64,000 nt of DNA, taken from CAVYWD01 sp963772225. GTDB taxonomy: Bacteria; Myxococcota; Myxococcia; Myxococcales; UBA5297. The notes beneath the pieces are model-generated. The model saw only the letters and a program-made list of their open reading frames with translations, searched no databases and was not told the DNA's origin. The stretch's first letter is position 1, and the number at the start of each line of letters is the position of its first letter. This document shows positions 1-9,134 of the stretch, piece after piece. A program made the translations under genes and the position numbers. The stretch covers positions 1,364,001 to 1,428,000 of the forward strand of contig CAVYWD010000002.1 of the NCBI GenBank assembly GCA_963772225.1. Reading direction: 5' to 3'.

Positions 1-1
1 G

Positions 2-403
2 GCTTTGGGCAAGAGAGCGCAGAAGGTCCTTTCGGCATTGGCGGTCGCGTCGGTCTTCGGCGCGAGCGCCCTCCCCACCGCCTACGCGCTCTCCCGCTGC
101 CGTATGACCGGAGAGTTCGAGCTCGAGCCGTGCTGCGGCCAGAAGCACGCCTCGCCGGCAGCTGAGCATGCGACCGCTCGAGCCACTCCCTGCTGCGAAA
201 AAGTCGTGTTCCAGGCCGAGCGCCTCCCCGGCGCGACCGACCCCGATTCGCGCCCGTCCGGCGCCGTCGGCCCCGCGGTCGCGGCGCTCGAGGCTGCACC
301 GGCCCCGTCCGCCGCCGCGCTCCTGCGGCGCTGGAACCGGCCGGCCCGCGCGGGCTCTGCCGGTCCGCCCCTCTTCATCCAGACCTGTTCGCTGCTCATT
401 TGA
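2..403 (+). CDS. Cys-pair exported protein at head of metal-efflux operon (5' end outside window)
   Basis: The reading frame is open to the window edge, so the true start lies upstream; the first possible in-window start is the TTG at 5. The N-terminus is a signal peptide (basic KR, then a hydrophobic stretch ending ALPTAYA). The mature part has two paired cysteines (EPCCGQKH and TPCCEK) and a low-complexity Ala/Pro/Arg tail. No domain is recognised. Its position directly before a cupredoxin-like gene and CusCBA-type pump genes suggests a small periplasmic metal-responsive or metal-binding protein, but that role is inferred from context only. The interval 404-592 to the next gene contains no further gene. 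Confidence 0.55.
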   Translation, partial: ALGKRAQKVLSALAVASVFGASALPTAYALSRCRMTGEFELEPCCGQKHASPAAEHATARATPCCEKVVFQAERLPGATDPDSRPSGAVGPAVAALEAAPAPSAAALLRRWNRPARAGSAGPPLFIQTCSLLI

Positions 404-592
404 TCGTCGCCGAGCGCGCCTGATCGCGACTGCGCGGAGCTGACTGCGCTCGCGCCATCGCCGGTGCGCCCTGGGCAGCTCGAGCGAGAATCGTTTTCCG
501 AAGTCCCTTTCATTTGACGGGTTCCGGTCCCTTGGCGCCGCCCGCGCTTCGCGCGGGGCCCCTTTGACGGCACCTCGTCCCAGGAGAATCCC

Positions 593-964
593 ATGCGTTT
601 TGCCCTCAAGTCGGTCGGCATCGTCACGTCCCTTTTGCTCGGGGCAAGCATCGCCTCGGCTGAAAAGCCTCCCGCCAAAGCGGGCGCGGCAGCCGCCAAG
701 GTCCAGGTCGTGAATCTCGAGGTCACGTCGGAAGGTTTCGTGCCCGCGACCGCCAAAGTGCGCGCCGGGCTGCCCGTGAAGCTCATCGTCACGCGCAAGG
801 TCGAGCGCACCTGCGCCACGGAGATCGTGATCTCCGAATACAAGATTCAGAAGCCGCTGCCCTTCGGGATTCCGGTCGAAGTGACCCTGACCCCGAAGAA
901 GCCCGGCGCCGTCCGATTCGCCTGCGCCATGGACATGATCGCCGGGACCCTGATCGTCGAATAG
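593..964 (+). CDS. cupredoxin-domain periplasmic protein
   Basis: 123 aa. Signal peptide of about 22 residues (LLLGASIASA), then a single small beta-barrel cupredoxin-like domain. A conserved Cys precedes the last strands (RTCATEIVI), and the C-terminus carries FACAMDMIAGTLIVE, matching the C-x-M-x-M type C-terminal signature of cupredoxin_1/EfeO-like domains that bind copper. ATG start is preceded by CAGGAGAAT. It lies 32 bp before the outer-membrane channel gene of the efflux operon, so a role as a periplasmic copper or silver carrier for the pump is likely. The exact metal is not shown by sequence. Confidence 0.8.
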   Translation: MRFALKSVGIVTSLLLGASIASAEKPPAKAGAAAAKVQVVNLEVTSEGFVPATAKVRAGLPVKLIVTRKVERTCATEIVISEYKIQKPLPFGIPVEVTLTPKKPGAVRFACAMDMIAGTLIVE

Positions 965-996
965 CGGGCCACCTCGGCTCCTTTGGGGTCTAGCGA

Positions 997-2442
997 ATGA
1001 ACTCGACTCTCACCCGACCTCGCCGCGACCTGCGCGCGCCGGCCTTCGCGCTCGCCGCGGCCCTCCTCTCGATCGCCCCGGCAGCGCGAGCCGCGGCGCC
1101 CCCGGGCGCGGTCCGCTTCGATACCGATCCGCTGCTCGCCGCGCTCGTGCGCCAGGCGCTCGATCGCCGGCCCGAGCTCGCCCAGGCCCGCGCGCGCCTA
1201 GACGCCGAGCGCGAGCGCGTTCCGCAGGCGGGCGCCCTTCCCGACCCGGTCCTCACCCTGGGCATCCAGAACGACGGCTTCCGCGGCATCGAGATCGGCA
1301 AGATGGAGACGAGCTTCGTGCAGGTGATGGCCAGCCAGACCTTCCCGTGGTTCGGCAAGCTCGCGCTCCGAAGCGACCTCGCCTCGCTCGAGGTGCGCGC
1401 AACACAGGCGGACCTCGCCCGGGCCGAGCTGTCGCTGAAGGCCGAGGTCGAGCGCGGCTACCTCGACCTCCTCGTGGCGCGCGGCCAGCTCGGCCTCCTC
1501 GCCCGGCTCGAGGTGCTGTGGGCCCAAGCCGAAGACGAGGCGCGGACCCGCTACGAAACTGGAGAGGGCGCGCAGTCGGACATCCTGCGAGCGCAGCTGG
1601 AGCGCACGCGGCTGCGCCAGCGGCGGGTCGGCCTGGAGGCCGAGGAGCGCCGCCGGATCGCGGTGCTCGACCGCCTCAGCGGGCGCGACCTCGAGGCCCC
1701 GCTCGCCACCCCGCGCGAGGCGGTCGACCTGGCCGACCCGTCGCTCCCGGAGCTGGCCTTCGCCCTGGCCGACGCCGAGGCGCGCAGCCCCGAGCTTCAG
1801 AAGGCCCGGCTCGCCGCGGCGCAGGCCGAGCGCCGCGTCGCGGTCGCTCGCAAGGACGCCGTCCCCGACCCCACGGTGAGCCTGGGCATCATGCCTCGCG
1901 GAGGTCCCTTCGAGCCCATGTGGCTGGCGAGCGTCTCGCTCCCCTTGCCGGTCTGGTCCCTTCGAAAGCAGGCCCGCGCGGTCGCCGAGAGCCAGGCGCG
2001 CGAGCGCTCCGCGTCCAGCGGCCTCGCGGCGCTGCGCCACCTCTTGGAGCAGCGGCTTTTCGAGCGGCGGGCCCTGCTGGACGCCGCGCGCCAGACGAAC
2101 GAGCTCTTCCGCAAGGGCCTCCTCGTGCAGTCCGAGGCGACCGTGACGAGCACGCTGGCCCAGTACCAGGTCGGCCGCCTCACCTTCGCGTCGGTGCTCG
2201 AGGCGCTCCAGGGCCTCGTATCCGATCAGAGCAGCTTCCTCGAGTCCATCGCGACCGCCCAGCGCCTCGCCATCGCCGAGCGCGAGCTGAGCCTCGACTC
2301 CGCCGACGGCCCCGCCTCCGGCGCCATGAGCGGCGGCCCCGTGCCCACCTCCAGCGGCGGCGCCGGCGACGGGTCGCCGTCGAGCGCCCCGTCCACTCCA
2401 GGCGAGAGCGCGGCCGGCTCCCCCATGCCGTCGCGAATGTAG
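997..2442 (+). CDS. TolC/CusC-family outer-membrane efflux channel
   Basis: 481 aa. Signal peptide (ALAAALLSIAPAARA) followed by two outer-membrane-efflux repeats with long helical stretches rich in Leu, Ala, Arg and Glu (RAELSLKAEVERGYLDLLVA; QRLAIAERELSLDSADG). This is the normal layout of the TolC-type periplasmic tunnel, and length fits the family. The C-terminal 45 residues are low-complexity Ser/Gly/Pro. The fusion-protein gene follows after 20 bp and the pump gene after that, so it forms the outer-membrane exit of a CusCBA-type heavy-metal efflux system. Confidence 0.88.
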   Translation: MNSTLTRPRRDLRAPAFALAAALLSIAPAARAAAPPGAVRFDTDPLLAALVRQALDRRPELAQARARLDAERERVPQAGALPDPVLTLGIQNDGFRGIEIGKMETSFVQVMASQTFPWFGKLALRSDLASLEVRATQADLARAELSLKAEVERGYLDLLVARGQLGLLARLEVLWAQAEDEARTRYETGEGAQSDILRAQLERTRLRQRRVGLEAEERRRIAVLDRLSGRDLEAPLATPREAVDLADPSLPELAFALADAEARSPELQKARLAAAQAERRVAVARKDAVPDPTVSLGIMPRGGPFEPMWLASVSLPLPVWSLRKQARAVAESQARERSASSGLAALRHLLEQRLFERRALLDAARQTNELFRKGLLVQSEATVTSTLAQYQVGRLTFASVLEALQGLVSDQSSFLESIATAQRLAIAERELSLDSADGPASGAMSGGPVPTSSGGAGDGSPSSAPSTPGESAAGSPMPSRM

Positions 2443-2462
2443 CGCGCGCGAAGGACCCCTCC

Positions 2463-3905
2463 ATGAACGACGACTCGACTCCATCCTCCGGCGGTCCCGC
2501 AGCGCCCCCGCGCTCGCGGGCCATAGCCCTCGCCCTCGCCGCCGCTCTGGCAGGAGCAGGCGTCGGCGGGGCCGCGGTCTTTCTTTGGCTGCGGCCGGCG
2601 CCCGCGGCCGGTCCGCCCACGGCGCCCGAGAAGCCGGCCGCGCCGAAGCCGCTCTACCAGTGCCCCATGCACCCGACCATCACCGCGGACCACCCGAGCG
2701 ACTGCCCGATCTGCGGGATGAAGCTGGTGCCGGTCGCGGCGGCAGCCAACGCCAAGGCGCCCTCGGCCGATCGCACCATCAAGCTCTATCGCTCGCCCAT
2801 GAACCCGAAGGTGACCTCGCCGGTCCCGAAGAAGGACGAAATGGGGATGGACTTCGTCCCGGTGTACGAGGACGAGGGCGCGGCCGCGCCGGTCCCGGGC
2901 CTCGCGACGGTGACCATCGACCCCGCGCGCCAGCAGCTCATTGGCCTGCAGACGGCGGCGGCGGCCGTGGGCCACTTGGGCGCGAGCTGGAGCACGGTGG
3001 GGCGGGTGCAGGTCGATCCGCGGCGGGTCCGAAAGATCAGCGTGAAGGTCGACGGCTACGTCGAGCGCGTCTTCGTCGACTTCGTCGGACAGCCGGTGAC
3101 CCGCGGCGAGCCGCTCTTCTCGATGTACAGCCCCGCACTCCTCGCCGCGCAGAACGAATACCTGCTCGCGCTGAAGACCCGCGACGCCCTCGCCAAGGCC
3201 GGCGGCCTGGGCGACAGCGGCGACTCTCTGGTCGCATCCGCGAGGCGCCGCCTCGAGCTCTGGGACGTTCCGGGGCAGACCATCGACCAGCTGGAGAAGA
3301 CGGGACAGCCACAGCGAAGCCTGACGCTCTATTCGCCTCTCTCGGGCGTCGTCACGGTAAAGAACATTGTCGAGGGCGCGCGCCTTTCGCCCGGCGAAGC
3401 GCCCTACGAGGTCACCGACCTGGGCGCGGTCTGGGTCATGGCCGACGCCTACGAGGCCGACCTCGCCCAGCTGCGCGTGGACATGCCGGCCACCTTCACG
3501 CTCAAGGCCTACCCGGGCCGCGCTTTCCACGGGCGAGTGGCATTCCTGGACCCGGTCTTCGACCCGAAGACGCGCACGCTCAAGGTGCACCTGCACTTCG
3601 CCAACCCCGCGGGCGAGCTCAAGCCGGAGATGTTCGGCGAGGTCGTGCTGCAGGCAGAGGAGCGGCAGGGGCTGACCATCCCGGCCGACGCGGTGGTCCG
3701 CTCCGGGGAGCTGGACGTCGTCTTCCTCGCGCTTCCGGGCGGCCGGTTCGAGCCGCGCGAGGTGAAGCTCGGCGCGAAGAGCGGCGACCGGGTGGAAGTG
3801 CAGAGCGGCCTCGCCGAGGGCGACCGCGTGGTGTCCCGCGCCAACTTCCTGGTGGACTCGGAGTCGCAGCTGCGCGCGTCGCTCTCGGCGCTCGGGAACA
3901 GGTGA
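2463..3905 (+). CDS. RND efflux periplasmic adaptor (CusB-like) with two heavy-metal-binding domains
   Basis: 480 aa, ATG start 20 bp after the channel gene. One N-terminal membrane anchor (about residues 21-43). Residues 65-91 form a heavy-metal-binding domain (YQCPMHP then CPICGMKLVPV). A second copy at 109-135 (YRSPMNP, DEMGMDFVPVYED) has lost its cysteines but keeps the Met residues. The rest is a membrane-fusion protein with lipoyl-like and beta-barrel domains (GYVERVFVDFVGQPV; VTVKNIVEGARLSPGE). It links the inner-membrane pump to the channel and probably presents Cu(I)/Ag(I) to the pump. The gene is separated from the pump by 3 bp. Confidence 0.9.
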   Translation: MNDDSTPSSGGPAAPPRSRAIALALAAALAGAGVGGAAVFLWLRPAPAAGPPTAPEKPAAPKPLYQCPMHPTITADHPSDCPICGMKLVPVAAAANAKAPSADRTIKLYRSPMNPKVTSPVPKKDEMGMDFVPVYEDEGAAAPVPGLATVTIDPARQQLIGLQTAAAAVGHLGASWSTVGRVQVDPRRVRKISVKVDGYVERVFVDFVGQPVTRGEPLFSMYSPALLAAQNEYLLALKTRDALAKAGGLGDSGDSLVASARRRLELWDVPGQTIDQLEKTGQPQRSLTLYSPLSGVVTVKNIVEGARLSPGEAPYEVTDLGAVWVMADAYEADLAQLRVDMPATFTLKAYPGRAFHGRVAFLDPVFDPKTRTLKVHLHFANPAGELKPEMFGEVVLQAEERQGLTIPADAVVRSGELDVVFLALPGGRFEPREVKLGAKSGDRVEVQSGLAEGDRVVSRANFLVDSESQLRASLSALGNR

Positions 3906-3908
3906 GCC

Positions 3909-6900
3909 ATGCTCCAGCGCATCATCCGCTTCTCGGCGCAGAACCGGGCGCTCGTCATCGTGGCGAGCCTGGGGGCGCTGGCGATCGCGCTCTGGTCCAT
4001 GAAGAACATCCCCCTGGACGCGCTCCCCGACCTCTCGGACACCCAGGTCATCGTCTACAGCCGCTGGGACCGCAGCCCGGACCTCCTGGAGGACCAGGTC
4101 ACCTATCCCATCATCGCCGCGCTGCTCGGCGCGCCGAAGGTGAAGGCCATCCGCGGTTATTCGGATTTCGGCTTTTCCTATGTTTACGTGATTTTCGAGG
4201 ATGGCACGGATCCTTACTGGGCGCGCTCGCGGGTGCTCGAGTACCTCTCGAAGATCGGCGCGCAGCTGCCCCAAGGGGTGAAGACCGAGCTGGGGCCCGA
4301 CGCGACGAGCCTGGGCTTGGGTGTTCCAGTACGCGCTGGTCGACCGCTCGGGCAAGCGCGGGAGCGACGAGCTGCGCAGCACCCAGGACTGGTTCGTGCG
4401 CTACGCGGTCCAGAGCGTGCCCGGCGTCTCCGAGGTGGCGACCGTGGGCGGGCAGGTCCGCCAGTACCAGGTGACGGTGAGCCCCACGGCGCTCGCGGCC
4501 TACAAGCTCCCGCTCGAGGCGGTGATCGAGGCCGTGCGCCGCGGCAACAACGACGTCGGCGGGCGGCTGGTGGAGCTCTCCGGGCGCGAGTACATGGTGC
4601 GCGGGCGCGGCTACGCCAGGTCGGTCGCCGACCTCGAGAAGCTGGTGCTCAAGTCCGAGAACGGCACGCCGGTGCAAATCAAAGACGTGGCCGCCGTCAC
4701 CTTGGGCCCGGAGATGCGCCGGGGCATCGCCGACTACAACGGCGAGGGCGACGTCGTGGGCGGCATCGTGGTGATGCGCCAGGGCGAGAACGCCTTGAAG
4801 GTCATCGAGCGGGTGAAGGCGAAGCTCGAGGAGCTCAAGCCCTCGCTGCCGCAGGGCGTGGAGGTCGTCACCACCTACGACCGCTCGGACCTCATCGAGC
4901 GGGCCATCCACACCGTCGAGGACAAGCTCCTGGAGGAGATGCTCATCGTCTCGGTGATCATCCTCCTTTTCCTATGGCACATCCCGTCGGCGACCGTGCC
5001 CATCCTCACCATCCCGGCGAGCGTGGCGCTGGCCTTCATCCCCATGATGGCCCTGGGCCTCAACGCGAACCTCATGTCGCTCGCCGGCATCGCCATCTCC
5101 GTCGGCGTGCTGGTCGACGGAGCCATCGTGGAGGTGGAGAACGCCTACAACAAGATTTACTTATGGCAGGCCAGCGGGAAGAAGGGCGACTTCCACGCGG
5201 TCCGGCTCGAGGCGCTGCTGGAAGTGGGCCCTTCGGTGTTCTTCTCGCTGCTCGTCATCGCCGTGGCCTTCATGCCGGTCTTCACCCTGGTGGACCAGGA
5301 GGGGCGGCTCTTCCGGCCGCTCGCGTATTCCAAGAACCTGGCCATGGCCATCGCGGCGGGCCTCGCGGTCACGCTCGACCCCGCGCTGCGCATGTTGTTC
5401 GCGCGGGCCGAGCCCTTCCAGTTCCGGCCGCGGGCGCTCTCGTGGCTGGCGACGAAGCTCCTCGTGGGGAAGTACTACGCCGAGGAGCTCCACCCGGTCA
5501 GCCGGCTCATGCATCGGCTTTACGAAGGCCCGTGCCGCTTCGTCGTCCGCCACGCCAAAGCCACCGTCGCCGCGAGCCTGCTCCTCGTGGCGGCGACGGC
5601 GCCGGTGTATTTGAAGCTCGGCCAGGAGTTCATGCCGCCTTTGCGCGAAGGCTCGCTGCTCTACATGCCGTCGGCGGTGCAGCCGGGGATGTCGGTGGCC
5701 GAGGCGCAGAAGGCCCTTCAAATCCAGGACAAGATCCTGAAGACCTTCCCCGAGGTCCTGCGCGTCTTCGGCAAGGCCGGGCGCGCCGGCACCTCCACCG
5801 ACCCCGCGCCGCTCTCCATGATGGAGACCACCCTTCTCCTCAAGCCCGAGGCCGAATGGCGCCAGAGGCCGCGCTGGTACTCGTCTTGGACCTGGGCGCC
5901 GGACTGGCTCAAGCGCATTTTGCGCGCCGGTTGGCGCGACCAGATCACCGAAGAAGCGCTGATCGAAGAGATGGACGCCGCGCTGCAGCTGCCGGGCATC
6001 AGCAACGCCTGGACCATGCCCATCAAAGGCCGGCTCGACATGCTCTCCACCGGCATTCGCACGCCCATCGGCATCAAGGTCAGCGGCGCCGACCTCTCGG
6101 TGATTCAGTCGGTCTCGCTTCAAATCGAAGCGGCGGTCCGCAAGGTCCCAGGCACGCGCAGCGCCTACGCTGAGCGCGTCGCCGGCGGCTATTTCCTCGA
6201 CTTCGCGCTCGACCGCGACCAGCTCGCGCGCTACGGGCTCTCGGTCGACGACGCCAACACGATGGTGATGACCGCGGTCGGCGGCGACAACCAGACGACC
6301 ACGGTGGAGGGCCGCGAGCGCTACGGCGTCAACGTCCGCTACGCGCGCGACTACCGCGACGACCTGGAAACGCTCCGGCGCGTGCTGCTGCCGCTGCCCA
6401 GCGGCCAAGGGCAGATTCCCATGTCGCAGATCGCCGACGTGCGGCTCGTCGAGGGGCCGTCGATGATCCGTGACGAGAATGGGCTCCTCTCCGGCTACAC
6501 CTACGTCGACTTCGACACCTCGAAGGTGGACATCGGCGGGTACGTTGACCAAGCGAAGCGGGCGGTGGAGGCGGAGGTCAAGCTGCCCGCCGGCTATGCC
6601 ATGAGCTGGAGCGGCCAGTACGAGAACATGCTGCGGGTGAAGGAGCGGCTGAAGGTCGTCATCCCGCTCACCTTGGCGCTGATCTTCGCGCTGCTCTACC
6701 TGAACACGAAATCGTCCTTCAAAGCGGCGCTGGTGATGCTCGCCGTCCCGTTCTCGCTCGTCGGCGCGGTCTGGCTCCTGTACGCGCTGGGCTACAACGT
6801 CTCCATCGCGGTCTGGGTCGGGATGATCGCGCTGATGGGGCTGGACGCCGAGACCGGCGTCTTCATGCTCCTGTTCCTGGACCTATCCTTCGAGGAGGCG

Positions 6901-7167
6901 AAGAAGGCGGGCCGGTTGCGGACGAAAGACGACCTCGTCGAGGCCATCATCCACGGCGCGGTCAAGCGCGTGCGGCCGAAGGCCATGACCGTCTTTGCGG
7001 CGTTCATGGGGCTCTTGCCCATCATGGTCTCCACCGGCACCGGGGCCGACGTCATGAAGCGCATCGCGGCGCCCATGGTCGGCGGGCTCGTCACCTCGTT
7101 CGCCCTGGAGCTGCTCGTGTACCCGGCCATCTACTTTCTGTGGAAGCGGCGGGAGGTGCCGGGGTGA
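3909..7167 (+). CDS. cusA: CusA/CzcA-family heavy-metal RND pump, frameshifted
   Basis: Inner-membrane proton-driven metal pump of 1085 aa if one extra T is removed. The frame runs from ATG 3909 to 4316, then continues in the next frame from TGG 4318; bases 4317-4318 are TT where one T restores LGWVFQYALVDRSGKRG, the conserved CusA join. Other landmarks: RWDRSPDLLEDQVTYPI near the N-terminus, VDGAIVEVENAYNKI in the transmembrane core, LDMLSTGIRTPIGIKV and MSWSGQYENMLRVKERLK in the second half. Both halves are intact and family-typical, so the indel looks like a sequence error rather than decay. Last gene of the operon. Confidence 0.9.
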
Positions 7168-7355
7168 GTCTCTATGATTTCGGCCCGCCGAGTCATGAAT
7201 GGCCGGCGGGGCGGAAACGCTCCACCAGCGAGACCTCTCGGTCATTCGCAACCCCTCGACTTCGCGCTCGACCGCCCTTGACCGACCCAGCAGGCCGACG
7301 CTACAACCTTCCGGCCCGTCGTCTTCTCGACATTGCACTCTGCCCGGAGCCGCCC

Positions 7356-7958
7356 ATGACCCAGTATTCGATCATCTACGCCGACCCGCCCTGGTCATAC
7401 CGCGACAAGGCGCACGCCGGGCAGCGCGGAGTCACTTACAAGTACGGCCTGATGGATCTGGACCAGATTATGAAGCTGCCCGTGGCAGACCTCGCCGCCG
7501 AGAACTGCGCGCTGTTTCTGTGGGTCACACCGCCGCTCCTCCCCGACTGCATGCGCGTCGTTGGCGCCTGGGGCTTTTCTTACAAGACGGTGGGATTCAC
7601 CTGGGTCAAGAAATGCTCGTTGCAAGAAGAGAAGTATTTCATGGGCATGGGCAGCTATACGCGCACCAACGCCGAGCTGTGCCTCTTGGGGCTCAAGGGC
7701 AAGCTTGCACGGGTGAACAAAGGCGTGCGCTCGCTCGTCGTCTCGCCCATTCGCGCGCACTCGCAGAAGCCCGACGAGGTCCGCGACCGCATCGCCCTGC
7801 TGTTCGGCGACGTGCCGCGCATCGAGCTCTTCGCGCGCCAGCGGACGCCGGGGTGGGACGCTTGGGGCAACGAAATCGAGAATGACGTAGAGCTCGCGGG
7901 CGAGCGCTTCATCGCGAGCGCGCCGCGGGCGAAGGCCGAGGCGTCGGGCCGGTCATAG
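7356..7958 (+). CDS. MT-A70 family N6-adenine methyltransferase
   Basis: 200 aa from ATG 7356; the frame is open upstream but no other start is convincing. Motif IV of N6-adenine methyltransferases is IIYADPPW near the N-terminus. The C-terminal half has SPIRAHSQKPDEV and ELFARQRTPGWDAWGNE, standard for stand-alone MT-A70 proteins found in phages, plasmids and genomic islands. It would methylate adenine N6 in DNA using SAM. No restriction gene is adjacent, so it is an orphan. It is flanked downstream by a dispersed hairpin repeat and has somewhat lower GC than its neighbours, which suggests horizontal acquisition. Target sequence unknown. Confidence 0.87.
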   Translation: MTQYSIIYADPPWSYRDKAHAGQRGVTYKYGLMDLDQIMKLPVADLAAENCALFLWVTPPLLPDCMRVVGAWGFSYKTVGFTWVKKCSLQEEKYFMGMGSYTRTNAELCLLGLKGKLARVNKGVRSLVVSPIRAHSQKPDEVRDRIALLFGDVPRIELFARQRTPGWDAWGNEIENDVELAGERFIASAPRAKAEASGRS

Positions 7959-7971
7959 AATCGAGCAGAGC

Positions 7972-8114
7972 CCTAAACCGGTCGAGCCGGACCCCATGAG
8001 GGTTGCCTTAGACTCCAGACCGACTCCAGACCCCAGGCTCCGGGTACTGCAGTTCCTTAAGGCCCGGGGTCTGAAGCCTGGGGTCTTTCGCAAGATTTCC
8101 TCGCGAAGGGACTA
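7972..8114 (+). repeat. dispersed hairpin repeat R1, copy 1
   Basis: Starts CCTAAACCGG and ends around CGAAGGGACT. Copies lie at 10841-10985 (nearly full length) and 54793-54852 (left part only). Inside, AGACCCCAGGCT at 8028-8039 is the exact reverse complement of 8075-8086, giving a long hairpin around a CTGCAG-containing loop. It sits between the adenine methyltransferase and the cupin gene. No coding potential is evident. Confidence 0.75.
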
Positions 8115-8254
8115 TTCGCGCCGCGTCGCGCTGGCGATCTGCCAAACCCTTTTGGAAGGGTGAGCTCGGCACGACGGGCAACGAATCGTTTGCGCCGGCA
8201 GCACCGCCAGGGTCATTCACCTTCGTCCTTCTCCTCGCCCGACGGCCGCAGACG

Positions 8255-8689
8255 TCACGGGGCGGCGCGGCTCGGGGCGGTCTCCATGGGCTTGCCAATC
8301 GAAACCGGCGCGCCGTTCTCCCCAATGTAGAACACGACCAGCTTCGCCGGGGCCGCCCCCGCATTCACCCCGCGGTGCCACGTATTCACCACCTCGGCAA
8401 ACGCGTCCCCCGCCTTGAAATCGTGCGCGGTCCCGGTTTCGAGCTCGACGCGCAGGGAGCCCTCCAATACGTAGGCGTAGTTGTTCACCGGGTGTTTGTG
8501 CCAGGCGGTCGCCGCGCCCGGGGCGACCTCTACGATGAGGGCTTGCACCTGGGGTTCGGTGGCGACCGGCGAGACGATGGGCGCCCCGTCCCAGGTCGTC
8601 CGGGTCTTCAGAATCTCCTTGCTCGCGACGCCGCGAGAGGCCGCCAGGGCGACGGCCGCGCCGAGGAGAACGTGAACGATCGATCGCAT
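8255..8689 (-). CDS. exported cupin-domain protein
   Basis: 144 aa. Signal peptide (LLGAAVALAASRGVAS), then one cupin_2 barrel. Cupin motif 1 is visible as WHKHPVNNYAYVLEGSLRVE (His-x-His and the following Glu) and motif 2 as FAEVVNTWHRGVNAG (metal-binding His). The protein probably binds a divalent metal in the periplasm; the substrate is unknown, and such proteins are often sensor-like or minor dioxygenases. Its start codon lies 11 bp from the edge of repeat R2 copy A, which therefore occupies the upstream region where its promoter would be expected. Confidence 0.8.
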   Translation of the reverse strand: MRSIVHVLLGAAVALAASRGVASKEILKTRTTWDGAPIVSPVATEPQVQALIVEVAPGAATAWHKHPVNNYAYVLEGSLRVELETGTAHDFKAGDAFAEVVNTWHRGVNAGAAPAKLVVFYIGENGAPVSIGKPMETAPSRAAP

Positions 8690-8699
8690 GTTGGCTCCT

Positions 8700-8865
8700 T
8701 AGTCATCGCTCCGAAATATCTGCTCCATCTCAACGTCCAATCCATCCCGGCTGGCGTCGTTGCTCGTCGGTGACATGCCCTCTGGCATGCGCCCTCCTCG
8801 CGCCTCGCCATCCTTTGCGCCTCGGACGTTGAGACCTGGAGCATCTATTTCTGCGCGATTCCTTA
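8700..8865 (-). repeat. dispersed MITE-like repeat R2, copy A
   Basis: 166 bp. Reads in the opposite orientation to copy B (17298-17463) and matches it at all but a few positions. Both copies begin (element orientation) TAAGGAATCGCGCAG and end GGAGCGATGACTA. The ends carry an imperfect inverted repeat (TGCTCCA...CTCAACGTCC), and the centre holds the palindrome CATGCC/GGCATG. Small open frames run through it but have no start context or similarity to known proteins. Confidence 0.85.
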
Positions 8866-8879
8866 CGTCAAAGGTCGCG

Positions 8880-9134
8880 TCAAAGGTCGCCCGGCGTCGT
8901 TTGCAAAAGCCTTTCAATCTCCCTGACCCGCGACTCGACCTCGGCCGTGGGGAGATAGATGCTCATCCTGGCCTTCAGCTCGGGCAGCGCGCCCAAGTAA
9001 TCCGACGCCGTGGCGACCTCGGCTTCCCGGCAAGCCGAGACGGCCAGCGCCCGCCGCACCGTCGACGGCCCGATGTAGGCCGGAAGGCCCGTCGTGAGCG
9101 CGACGCGGTCGAAGAGGGACGGTTGCGCGCTCAT
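8880..9134 (-). CDS. small hypothetical protein coupled to methyltransferase
   Basis: 84 aa, starting MSAQPSLFDRVALTTGLPA. Its ATG overlaps the last bases of the upstream methyltransferase gene (ATGA type, 4-bp overlap), indicating translational coupling. The sequence is soluble, with two predicted helices (TVRRALAVSACREAEVATAS; VESRVREIERLLQ). No known family is recognised. Repeat R2 copy A begins 14 bp beyond its stop codon. Coupling suggests it works with, or modulates, the methyltransferase. Confidence 0.55.
   Translation of the reverse strand: MSAQPSLFDRVALTTGLPAYIGPSTVRRALAVSACREAEVATASDYLGALPELKARMSIYLPTAEVESRVREIERLLQTTPGDL

Noticed and set aside
4314..4320. Programmed frameshift in cusA
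   Set aside because: No slippery heptamer or conserved structure, the family has none, and eight similar breaks occur in unrelated genes.
2226..4382. Long antisense frame of 718 codons opposite cusB/cusA
   Set aside because: Shadow of high-GC coding DNA; the + strand genes have clear domains and the antisense product shows no family features.
7356..8114. Prophage remnant around the MT-A70 gene
   Set aside because: No integrase, structural or lysis gene in the flanks.
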